A stretch of DNA of 64,000 nt from Pachyseris speciosa. Taxonomy: Eukaryota > Cnidaria > Anthozoa > Scleractinia > Pachyseridae. The translations under genes were made by a program, and so were the position numbers. The DNA is taken from the NCBI GenBank assembly GCA_016490735.1, contig JAEMWC010000119.1, positions 540,001 through 604,000 on the forward strand, written 5' to 3'. Of the stretch, positions 11,160-22,100 are shown piece by piece (the first letter of the stretch is position 1; every line of letters starts with the position of its first letter). The notes below the pieces were generated by a model. It saw only the letters and a list, made by a program, of their open reading frames with translations, ran no database searches and was not told the DNA's origin.

Positions 11160-11345
11160 AAATCATATATTTGAACTGCGGATTAATGAATGATCATGTG
11201 AGTGATCATCGCAGTTATGAACACTACTTTTAAGTGGTGAAAAGAAAACCTGAAAAAATTCAGGCTTGTATGGGATTCAAACCCATGACCTCTGTGATAC
11301 TGGTGCAGTGCTCTACTAACTGAGCTTACAAGCCATCTGGGAGGT
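11160..11345 (-). mobile_element. tRNA-derived SINE, minus-strand copy
   Basis: On the minus strand a tRNA-like head (GGCTTGTAAGCTCAGTTAGT, then a B-box like GGGTTTGAATCCC) covers about 11,271-11,338 and is followed by a non-tRNA body. It keeps the D-arm and T-arm promoter boxes but the anticodon arm is imperfect and the body is repeat-like, so I call a SINE and not a tRNA gene. Confidence 0.6.
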
Positions 11346-11414
11346 GGTTTTCATATATTCATAGTAATTTGTTCATCACTCACAGGTATATTACGAACCA
11401 ACTAAACGACCAGC

Positions 11415-11545
11415 TCCCAGTTGGCTTGTTAGCTCAGTTGGTAGGGCACTGCACCGGTATCGCAGAGGTCGTGGGTTTAAATCCTGTGGTGTCAAGTGGT
11501 GTTCATAGCTGCGATGATCACTCACATATTTAACAACAACCTTAT
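11415..11545 (+). mobile_element. tRNA-derived SINE, plus-strand copy
   Basis: The same family as the copy at 11,160-11,345, in opposite orientation: head GGCTTGTTAGCTCAGTTGGT at 11,422 and B-box GTGGGTTTAAATCC, then a body whose GTTCATAGCTGCGATGATCA is the complement of the left copy. The two copies are head to head about 80 bp apart. Confidence 0.6.
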
Positions 11546-11637
11546 TAATTAAAAAGAAACGACAGACTTTCACATGTCTACAATTAGCAGAGCTAAACTT
11601 GATAGGCAGTGTGAGGACGCTGCATATACAACTGAAA

Positions 11638-11670
<33 letters not shown>

Positions 11671-12747
11671 GTATTAGTATATAGGCAAAGTAGATTCATA
11701 CACAACTTTTTATCTGCTTCGAAGCTTTTGGAAACTATAATCAGAGTGCATCACAAAGTGTTGCAAATCGGGGCATTACACTTTTAAGTGTAAAGGTTTG
11801 TATGGAAATTCAAATAGGCTGAATATATATATATATATATATATAATTTTTCGATTTAGAGCTCATAGTTTTGAGAAGGGGTTAACAAAGAATGGAGAAG
11901 ATTCTACCTTATATTTTCATTAAGCAATATAAATGTGTAATTTTTAACATTGTGTATGGTAATTTATATTCTTTTTGTGTAATTATATTAAATGTTTAAT
12001 TTTACCTACATTTGCAGTAGGAGTTGGTGTAGATGAACAAAAATTGAAATTAAATCTGTCCGACATTTTGATGATGGTACCATCATTATCAAGGCAGTGA
12101 CTGTTTCTTCGTTGTGGAATACAAATGGACAAAATAATTATAATACACATTTCTATTGTATTACTGAAGTCATTAAACATTTAATCATAAGGGTGTCGAT
12201 AGAGAAATCAAATTATAAGAATTAGGGTCAGATACAGGTTGAAGAGTCAGAGTTTCTTTTTAGGAATAAATAAAGAACTGTTATCATTGTCTGTCTCCTC
12301 TTGGACTCCAATAAGCAGTCCTGTAGTAAAAGGCAGGATAAAAGGAGTACAAGGCAACAAGGGCATTCTGTGGGGCATGCAACCTGAACAGTTACAGCAG
12401 AATATACATGTTTAAGTGGTTGCATCCAGTGCATTTATGGGGTAAAATCCGCTGCATTTTGACAGCTTTTATAACACCCCTGTAGGGCATGTTAATTCAA
12501 TCGACATTTGCCATAATAATAAAATAATAATAAATATATTTATATAGCGCCTATATAAAATTCTAAGCGCTTTACAATTCATATGTACAAAGATATAATG
12601 CTACCACAATACTGATTTTTTTTATTAAATCCCCTTTTGGTGTCTCCTTTGAAGTGGATCAATCTTCCAGTAGTTACACCTCACTTACCAACAAATGCAA
12701 CAACCTTTGGCTGAGTGAGGTGACCACAATTGAGTGAGCTGGGTCAT
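11546..12747. other. Intergenic, simple repeats
   Basis: No gene seen. Contains (ATT)n at 11,639-11,670 and (AT)n at 11,826-11,846. At 12,520-12,590 lies a fragment with TATATAGCGCC and AGCGCTTTACA, a phrase widespread in marine invertebrate repeats. The last 25 bp (ACCACAAT...GAGCTGGGTCAT) are the left flank of the ISL2EU insertion. Confidence 0.5.
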
Positions 12748-12811
12748 ACTCCCTTATCACGCAGCGCCATCTTGGATTGTGTGGCGCACCGAAGCGAGGC
12801 TGGACGGGCAT
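12748..12811 (+). repeat. ISL2EU left terminal inverted repeat
   Basis: 64 bp beginning ACTCCCTTATCACGCAGCG and ending GGCTGGACGGGCAT. Matches the complement of 17,187-17,250 except at two positions. Confidence 0.95.
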
Positions 12812-12865
12812 CAAGTTATTCGGGAAGGTTACGTTACAGTGATTTTAGTGGAGGCATACGTAATC

Positions 12866-14681
12866 ATGGCCCACGATCATTGCTGTATAGTGTACTGTAA
12901 CAACGACAAACGAAACGAAAGTGGGGAGAATTTGTCGTTTTTTAACTTCCCCTCAAATTCCTTACAAAGATCACAGTGGATTGCCGCGATAAAGCGAGAT
13001 GAAGGGCCGCTTTTTGGGGTGAGTGTGCGAAGTCGTGACGAGCGAGTTGTCAAACCCAAGTGTTTATACTAGTGATCGACTTTCTCTTTCGATTTAAGAC
13101 TCAGCTAGCACACGTTTTATTCATGAAATTTAATAATGAATTTACTAAGTACATATCCATTGCAGAGCAACTACAGTCAATTATTTTGCTGCTTTTGGCC
13201 CAAGCTGTCAAACGCACATGGCACTGATTTGTTTGTTTTCATTTACTCGAATTTAACTCGTCTTCTCCCTTGCTATCAGCGTTTCAATTTGTTGTTTTAA
13301 ACTCGTTTCCTAGATCAAGAAAGGCTCTACTCTTGTGTGCTCAGCTCACTTCAAGCCAAGTGATATGTATAAAACTATAACCGGGCGAACACGCCTAAAA
13401 CCAGGAGCTGTGCCATCCCAGTTTGCGTGGACCAAGGACGGTAAAAACCGCCCACAAAATAAACTGCAAGAGTTAAAAAATATCGCAGAACAGCAAGAAC
13501 AGGAGGAGCGACGACAAGGCTTTGTTGATTCATTCCGGCAGGATGTCGAGATGGAAGAAGAGGAGACTGAATCAGCAGGGCGGGAAGCCAGTGTTAGTGC
13601 TGAGCCAATGGAGGAAATGCCCACGAACGAACCGGATAACGAAATCATACAGCCTGCCGAACTGAGCCCAGAGGAACAAATTGGAATACTTAAAGCCAAA
13701 ATCAAAGATCTAGAGCAACAAGTGAGAGATCTCCAAGAGTCCAAATTCGAAGCGGAAAATATTTCCAAGGATCCTGAATTGCTGACATTTTATACAGGCT
13801 TTACATCGAAAGAACGATTTGACAGCTTTTACAACTGGGTTGAGCCGTATGCTAAAACCATGATAAAATGGTCCCAGATTCAGCGTGGCAGAGGTAAAGA
13901 AAACTACAAGCGAAGACGTAGCAGTGGTGATTTTGCATTGTCACTTTATGACCAACTGTTTTTATTTATGATCAGACTAAGATTAGGTTTACTGGAGACA
14001 GACTTGGGAGTGAGATTCAATATTAGCACAAGTACTGTCAGCAGAATTATTTTAACTTGGGCGAATTTTCTGTACACAATGCTTGGCCAAGTGCCAATTT
14101 GGCCCACAACTGCTCAGATTAAAAGTACGATGCCTCAGTGCTTCAAAACCACATACCCTAAAACGAGGGTTATCCTAGACTGCACTGAGATCAAAGTCCA
14201 AAGGCCTAGCTCAAAGGTTCTGAACTCAGAATTGTACTCTGCATACAAGTCGCATACCACCTTTAAATGCTTAATTGGTATAGCTCCTCATGGCGCGGTA
14301 ACATTTGTAAGTTCCCTGTACCAGGGAAGTATATCAGACAAAGAAATAACAAGGCGCAGCGGAATTCTGTCACTTATAGAAGAAGGAGACGAGGTAATGG
14401 CAGACAAGGGCTTCCTAATTAAGGATTTATTAGAAACCAAAAAAGCTACATTGACAATCCCTCCTTTCTTGTCAAAAACAAGGTCTTTGCAGTTCACTGC
14501 CAAAGAAGTAACAGAAACACAGCAGATTGCCCGCCTCCGTATTCATGTCGAGCGTGCAATCAGGCGAATCAAAGAATATCAAATTTTTGATAAAGTTTTG
14601 CCCCTTTCGTTGGCTGGTTCAGTCAACCAAATTTGGACCATATGCTGTCTTCTGACAAATTTTAGAGGGCCACTGTATTGA
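12866..14681 (+). CDS. ISL2EU transposase with THAP zinc finger
   Basis: Two exons: 12,866-13,018 and 13,314-14,681, joined in phase 0 (donor GTGAGT, acceptor CCTAG), 506 residues. The intron splits the THAP DNA-binding domain: exon 1 has the first two zinc Cys (CCIVYC), exon 2 has the C-x2-H pair (C60, H63) and the AVPSQF box (83-88). Residues about 95-200 are acidic with a coiled coil (IGILKAKIKDLEQQVRDL). A helix-turn-helix (LSLYDQLFLFMIRLRLGL, then STSTVSRII) precedes a DDE_Tnp_4-type catalytic domain with Asp340 (VILDCTE), Asp415 (MADKGF) and Glu464 (HVERAIRRIKEY). It should bind the inverted repeats and cut and paste the element. All catalytic residues appear present. Confidence 0.9.
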
Positions 14682-15188
14682 AACTTTAATTGCTTGTTAG
14701 TATTATTCAGCAAATCCAAGTTTAATGACAACATTTGTGACACATCAAAAGAGTTAACCTGGAACTTACATGTAGCAACATACGTGCTAAATAAACCAAA
14801 AAGTTGGATTTGATTTCACTAAGGAAAGTTGTTTCTAATTTGTGCGATTCCAGAAAATATCCAGACCTCCTCCTCCAGAAAGAAGGGAAATTGGGATGCA
14901 GGGGGAAATTTTCCTCATTTTCCATTACATTAGAGTTTCAAAATTTCATGGGAGAGGGTGGGTGCCCCCATAAGGGAGTTTTATAATCACATTCTATATG
15001 CAGCTCACATGTGTTGGCTACCGAGTCCAAAAACACACTGAAGCCCTTCCTGAAATATTTTTAATCTACCGCTGCTGCTATTATCTAGTCCTGGCAGTAA
15101 CCTAGCCAGCATACATCCCATTTCAAGTACTTGTAGAAAGTGCAGGCTTTGTCCTACATATGTTTTAAACTGTGCTTCAAAAGGCTGG

Positions 15189-17168
15189 CTATGCTCCTGC
15201 CTGTAACAGTTTAGGGAGAAGGTATTCAAAATAAAACTGATCTAATTTCATCTTCATCTCTGAACAAAATTCTGCATCAAACCTCACTCTTTCGCAATGA
15301 AAGTCAGATTTACAATAAACATAAAAATCTACCCATTCACAACCTGTTACCAACATCTGTCCCATGATCTGGTAGTAATAGCTGTGTGTTTTTTTAAGTT
15401 TATATAGCCCATTGACACATTTCAGGTAGGGCAGCTCAGAGATCGAATCCTTCAGAGGGCACTTGATTTCCAACAGCCCCCAGGGATTGTTTTCTGAGGC
15501 ATCATAGACCCTTCGATCTGGAGAGGCAGCCAGGTGTGGGCAGGACGGGTTGATAACAATCCCAGCAGGGAAAACATTGACATCCCCACTGTCAGCATAT
15601 GCAGATGCTGCCTCTTCTTCGGTATTAATACCATGCCTCATGGCTGCAGTTTGCACAGTCTTCTTCAGTTGCCTGGCTGCCAGTGATTCAAAGTCAGCCC
15701 TTCGAGCACACACATCTTTAAATTTACTTGAGGATAGCCTCTGTGCCATCAAGTCATGCCACTTTTGAGTGTCAGACTGTTCCCTTGTCTCTTCTTCATA
15801 TAAACAAGATTGTTCTAGTGATACACTTAGCCCTTCAATAAAGTTCAACTCCTGCAAAGTAGGCACAAATGCATATTGGTTTTCAAGCACTGGCAGATCA
15901 AATGCAGGTGCTTCTGGACCATCAACATTGATGTGAATTTTGGGATCACTTGTTATGTTCTGCCGCTGTTGGTATGATATCACCGAGCCACAAGCTACTT
16001 TCCCAAGTTTGCTATTTACAAAGTCTAAATTGTCAGTTTCTCTAAGAATGCTATTTATTTGCATGTCATCAAATTGCTTGAATATATCTTTCATTGAATC
16101 AATAATTTGGAGTTCTCCAAATTGATCTGGAATAGGGTTATAAAGAGTGGACCGCACTCCATCCACCCTGCGTGCTTTCCTTTTTTCCTTAACATCTTTG
16201 CTCGGGGGTTTCACCTGCTGCACCAGCACCTCTTGTACCTCGCGTGGATTGATTCCTGCTGTCCTTTGTGGGACATGCCATGTCTGTGGGAGGCTTGTTT
16301 TCGACATGGCAGGAGGTACACTTCTCAGACCTAGTTTTCTGTAGTGCTCAAGGAGGTATACCAGCCCTATTGCGTGGTTGCATAGCCCTGTTCCGGCCTC
16401 ACAGTTGCAGGACGTACTTGTTATTTTGACTTCAGGAGCCCTTGATATTTCGACCTATAAAAAATTTTTAATGGGGCTCAATATCTGCTTTCAATGTGTT
16501 CTATATGTGAAACACTATTTTGCGTTTCTTTGGTCAGCATTTCGAAAAAACTGAACCGAATGAACAAAAACGCAAGAAGGCAAACTTGACATATTTTTGC
16601 TAGTTTATGCATCTTTCCTTCAATACACCAAGCAAAGTTGAAAACGTTTTCAAGCTCAAACTCAACTATAATGTCATACAAGTACCTGCAACCTCCATGG
16701 TTCTTCATTTTTCCGCTGTGATTTGTAGCTTCGAGCTCTAACGACGACTCCTGTGTCTTGTGTTTTTACTGAAATTAAAGTGCGAATATGGATGTTTGAA
16801 ATCATGAAAAGGCTTTGGGTTAATTTCCAGAAGTTCTTGTTATCGTTTCTGCACATCACGGGAGATTTCGAATGGCGAATCCAGGCATAAACCAAGGAAC
16901 CAAGGATAAGCACAAAATAGGATCCCTAAAATAGTATAAGTGGCGTGAATCGCGCCACAGTTCAAGTGCAACTTCCACTTGACTTGGACTGAAACCTACC
17001 TTCGACATCAAAGATATAGCCCTCGCAGAAATTACCGTAACCGCGAGTTATGACTTTCTTTGGGACTTCTCCATCCTTCTCGAGCCATTTCTCTATGAAA
17101 GTTGAGTCAAAATACGGAATATTTTTGAGAGATTTCGACCAAGAAGCGGAAAACACTCCCTCCGCCAT
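15189..17168 (-). CDS. ISL2EU accessory protein: SWIM zinc finger and YqaJ-type nuclease
   Basis: Three minus-strand exons: 17,168-17,000, 16,768-16,686 and 16,454-15,189, phases 1 and 0, 505 residues. Exon 1 starts MAEGVFSASWSKSLKN. Exon 3 opens with a SWIM-type finger, C-x-C-x6-C-x-H (CNCEAGTGLCNH, residues 100-111). The C-terminal part (about 316-505) is a YqaJ-like viral recombinase/lambda exonuclease-type nuclease: SPDRRVYD (Asp397) and LLEIKCP (Glu413, Lys415), followed by YYYQIMGQMLVTG. YqaJ proteins are 5'-3' exonucleases of the PD-(D/E)xK fold; here the role is presumably in processing or repairing transposon ends. It is convergent with the transposase gene, about 500 bp between stops. 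Confidence 0.88.
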
Positions 17169-17186
17169 TATGACTTACATACAGGC

Positions 17187-17250
17187 ATGCCCGTCCAGCC
17201 TCGCTTTGGTGCGCCACACAATCCAAGATGGCGCTGCGTGAGAAGGGAGT
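17187..17250 (-). repeat. ISL2EU right terminal inverted repeat
   Basis: 64 bp complementary to 12,748-12,811. The start codon of the nuclease gene lies just 19 bp inside it, so the repeat probably contains promoter sequence. Confidence 0.95.
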
Positions 17251-17252
17251 AT

Positions 17253-18570
17253 TGCTGGGGTCCAGCTACATGTATGGTAAACTCATTGTACACTGCACTT
17301 GGTAGGCAGTGCTTTACTGAGATCACTTTTCCCAACATGTTTTGAAGTGCAAATAATAGAACTTTATTTCCAAATCTTTACTCAAGGATTGTGAAATGAC
17401 TATTATTAATTTGACAATGACTAAAAAGTCTACAGACAGTGACAAGGAATACAAAAGAGAGGCTGGTGTATTTCCGTGAGGCACTAAGAATTGCCTTCTG
17501 GCATGTGTGAGGTGACTGATCTTTTGGCAGGAAGCGATGACTGACGGGATGTTAATGGATCATAACTTTGTATAATCAACATTTATGAAAACAGGAATTC
17601 TGCTTTCTGTGGTTAGGATCAACCAGCCACAACTGCAGCTGCAACCTAAATGAGCTCAGGGAGGGGGTAGGACTGCTTTTTTTTTCTGTGAAGCAAGATC
17701 TGCATCATCCCGCCACCCCTCAACATATCTTAGCTGAAGAACAAGTTTCAAAACGTTAAACCACCATAAAGTTGTGAAGCTTTTGTTGATAAACTCCTGT
17801 TGGCAACAGCAAAGGGACTTCTAGGGGGATCTGAAAGCATGCAATCCCAAAACGTTTGAAAAGAATGGCTTCAAATAGTAGCATCTGGTGCTTTTTAGGG
17901 GTAACTTCAGCTCCAGTTTTGACACCTTTTCGTATTCGCTCATCCTTGGAGGGCTTTTTATTTCAATCATTGTTCTCCATCAGTAACGACCACAATGGTT
18001 ACGAGTCAGCTGGGTCAGTGCTGGGGTCCAACTAAATGTACAGTTAATTTAGTATACACTGCACTTGCTATGGAGTATTTTACTAACTAAGACCATTTCC
18101 TTCCCAATGTGTTTTCAAGTGTAAACAATAGAACTTTATTTCCAAATCTTTACTCAAGGGTTGTGAAATGACATTTATTAATTTGACAATGGCTAAAAAG
18201 TCTACAAACAGTAACACGGAATACAAAAGAGAGGCTGGTGTATTTCCGTGAGGGACTAAGAATTGCCTTCTGGCAAAATGTAAGGAGACTGATCTTTTGA
18301 TGGGAAAAGATGGCTTGGGATGTTAATGATCATAACTTTGTATGATCACCATTCATGTAAAAAGGAAATCTGTTTTCACTGGTTAGTTATCTAACCAGCC
18401 GCAGCTAGAACTGCATGTTAAATGAGCTCAGACTGTTTTACTGTGAATCAAGATCTTTGAAGCACCCCATCGCCCCTCAACCTTCAACCTTCTAACAGCT
18501 GAACAAGTTTCAAAACATTAAACTACCATGAAGTTCTCAAGCTTTTGTTGACACTCCTGTTGACAAAGTT
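17253..18570. repeat. Tandem duplication behind SEC13 (two diverged copies of about 755 bp)
   Basis: Copy 1 starts TGCTGGGGTCCAGCTACATG at 17,253 and copy 2 starts TGCTGGGGTCCAACTAAATG at 18,015. Long identical phrases follow in the same order (AACTTTATTTCCAAATCTTT, AAAAGAGAGGCTGGTGTATT, AGAATTGCCTTCTGGCA). On the minus strand each copy contains AATAAA, so both could supply a polyadenylation signal for SEC13. No coding sequence is seen. Confidence 0.85.
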
Positions 18571-18741
18571 TTCAGTGCAATTCAGATCAAAAAACCTTGC
18601 GTGTCATTTTTTTTTCAGAAATGTAACAAGCTTTCAAGGTGTTCCAGTAGTGTGGTAGTGTATGATGCTTCATGTACAATCTCTTCTTCTGTCATTAAAA
18701 AATGTTCTGTCTAAATATAGCTATGTGACATCATGGTGACA

Positions 18742-19091
18742 TCATTGAGTCTCCTGACCTTGACCTTTGTACACATCACTAACACAGACCCACTGTCCTT
18801 CCATTGACTCTTTCCATAAGCTCACCTGCAAAGAGGAGAAAACAAAGCCAAAAACTCAATTGAAGTGTACTTCCAACCTCCTAAAGCTGTAACTTCTTGC
18901 TGTACTACAGCTGTAGCTTAAAAGAAACAAGGCATTCTCAAAAGATTAATTTATGGAGTGGGCTTGATTTTTTTAACAAAACTTGTGTCCAAAGTAAAAC
19001 TGAACTCCAGCATGGTGCCATGTTTATTACAGCAGTTAAGCATGCACATTTCAACCAGGAGTCTGATATTTTCAAACTTTTTCATTAATAA

Positions 19092-19153
<62 letters not shown>

Positions 19154-22100
19154 TTATATATACTGCCCTAGACATAACGATGGTTCGCTCTTGGTTCTAC
19201 AGATACTTGACATGAAAAGCAAATTCCTCAAGGCAAATACACTAACAGCTTTACCACACTACAGTACCTCCCCAACATAACAGACCTACATCAAAACAAT
19301 TATTACACATTCAGTCAACGATAATTCTATGCTATCCTGAGTTCTTCTTAATTCACAGTGGTAGTAGAGGTGGTTCTTTAACCTACCTTGTTATCTCCTC
19401 CCGATACTGCTAAAATGTTCCCTGTTACTGACCAGCTGACGTGCCAAACTACATCACCAAACTTCTTCAAAACCTGAAATTATGGTAAAGGAAAACTCAC
19501 CATCTTCACCTCACAGAAACTAAAATACAAGAATAGCACTAAACATTATTCACTTTACAGATAGGTTTGAGAATATGTGTACAACAAGACATCCAATGGA
19601 ATGTTTTCAATTGACGTTATTCCTTTCAAAAGCAACCAGCATTGGAAATATGGAGGGTCCAACACAGAATTGTCTCTAGAATCACAAATGGGAATCAGGC
19701 ATTTTTCCATTTGGTAAATACAACAGTTTATTTTAAAGAGAAAGTTGTCTTGAAATGCAATAATAATACCATAAAATAGGACATAGACCTACTGCATAAC
19801 CTGCAGTAGTCCAAGTTTACCTTTGAAGTCCAGCCTCCGCCTCCAACTTCATTCTTTGTCCAGATTACTACACGGCAGTCCTAAACAGAAATCAAACAGA
19901 AAAAAATCACAATTTTGACAGTTACTAACAGTTTTGGACCACTCTTACAAAGAACATGCTGATTTCAGCATTTCTTTATCGACAATCCTGACCAATTTGC
20001 TAGGGACAGTAGCCTCCATATGGAAGTCGACTCAATGTGTGTACATGTGATATCTCAACATGGAATAAGGGCATCATATTTATTGGTAAATTGTGCATGG
20101 GAATCTTTCAAGAGCATGCCTGCATTTCATCGGTGTACACTTAATTCATGCTATTTCAATCTAATTTAGTATTCTGCAGCAACTGTTCTAGAATCAGTTT
20201 TCATCAGGTAAGATTTGCATCAATTTGTATAAATCTACTAGCGTTCTATCACGAATGGTGTTCTCTGATTGGCTATGCTACTCACTATCTATTCTGTGGT
20301 AGATAGTGATAGACAGCATTTGTCAATAAAATGGTGACTGCTTCTTCACATTTTCAAAGTGTGTGCGAGGAGGATTTAGATAATTTACTTGTTTAGTTTT
20401 GAACAACTAGTAGATTTATACTAAAACAATATGATTATTTGCTCTAGATTTCTATGCATGATAGCTGATGAGGGCACAAGCTAGTAATCTAATTGTTTAA
20501 TAGATTCCCCACTTTTTGAACCCCCACTGCACCCCTTCATCCCTCTGGAAATTTCAGTTCAGGTACATACAGCTGTACTTTCCTTTAAAACATTGAGAAT
20601 ACCATCCTCCCCCATCTCCCAACTTAGAATTTACCATGACCTCTCATGGGTGGGGAGTGGTTATTTTCAAGAACTCCCTATCATTCTGCTTGATCACATC
20701 TATTTACCTGAGAACATGTTGCTATGGTGCTGACAGGAACACCCACATTAGGAGCCCAGGCTACATCTCGGACCCAGTCACTGTGGGCCTCGAGTTTTTC
20801 TTCTTCTACCCACTGACCATCCACCTCTCTAAGAACAAAGAAAATAAATATGGCCTATCAACATAGGAAGGGATGGATTAAGTGTCTGCATTAGCAATCC
20901 TAGCATTTGGCAGCTTCAGCAAAGTACAACAGACACAATGAAACTATTGAAGGCCTGTCTAACTATGGCCAGCATTTTTCTGTTAAGGCCCATTTTCACT
21001 GGTGATTTTTGTCACGCAACTCAATGCACTTTTTGCCATGCTTATTAGTCACCATGATATCACAGGAGTTTCAAACTTGCTGGAAACTTGATGCAAATTT
21101 GCTACGATTTTGATTTTATCCATGTTTTGTGAGTTGCATCTCAAATTATGGTTTATCATGGTGGCAAATTGCACTAAAACGTGTTCTGAAATCACACCTC
21201 GTTTACACGCACAATTTTGAAGTTGCAGCTTTAGTGTGACAAAAATTCCCTGTGTAAAAAGGCCTTTAGTTGGCATAGGGGGTACGGAGTGAATTTACAA
21301 GAGCTATTTGCTGTGGTACAGGTGTATGTTGTACTAGGTGGTTTAAATGTTTGAGTTGATGGATGAAAACATGTAGTGCACCCATTCAAATCAGAAATAA
21401 AATCTACTGAAGCTACTGAGTAGTTCTCTCAGGAATGTGGAGCTGATTTTGTTGTTGTTGTTGTTTATTTGCTTTGTATGTTTAATACAGTGGTTTTGAC
21501 TCTTGATTCTGAAGATGACAGTAACAAAAGTATTTCAGTGCATAATGAACCATTTCTAGTCTAGATGGCATAATTAAAAATTAATAATCAAACCTTTTTG
21601 CCACTTACTTCCATACTTTTACCAAGTTATCACATCCTCCAGTGACAAATCTTTTCACTAAGCCACTAGACTTGGATCCCGGCTAAAAACAACAAATACA
21701 TATTATTATAATAATGACACTGGGATTTCAAGATAGTTGTTGTAATTAATTATTAATTTTCATTCCAATTGCCATAAATTTTTTCCAGCTGTTTAATTTC
21801 TTTACCTCTAGTAAAGATCCTGGTGAGACTGACGGCGCCCAGCTCACAGCATTACAACCAATCTAACAATGACAAAAAAATATGTGAAACACACACACGC
21901 ACACAAAGAAAAGAAGAAAACAAACAGTAACGAAGTGTTGTAGCTCCTTCGGCAGGCTACTTTGTCAGAATTCACCTCTTACCACCACCTACTTTGTCTG
22001 TATTTTCACTCAAATTAGTAAAAGAATTCTTCAGGTTGCTGCCTACTTCAGTTAGCTCAGACGCTATTTCAAAACTTATTGAAAACCCTGCTTTGGGCAT

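Larger units (their letters stand above)
12748..17250. mobile_element. ISL2EU-type DNA transposon, complete, two genes
   Basis: The element is 4,503 bp with 64-bp terminal inverted repeats that differ at two positions, flanked by AT on both sides (12,746-12,747 and 17,251-17,252). It holds a plus-strand THAP-DDE transposase gene and a convergent minus-strand SWIM-YqaJ nuclease gene, the gene pair described for eukaryotic ISL2EU transposons. Both genes can be spliced into uninterrupted frames of similar length (506 and 505 residues). A diverged copy of the empty target is present at about 18,007-18,035 in the neighbouring tandem duplication. No stop or frameshift is seen, so it may be a recent and possibly autonomous copy. 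Confidence 0.9.

Noticed and set aside
13346..13768. Antisense 140-codon frame, Ser/Cys-rich
   Set aside because: Shadow of the acidic coiled-coil part of the transposase.
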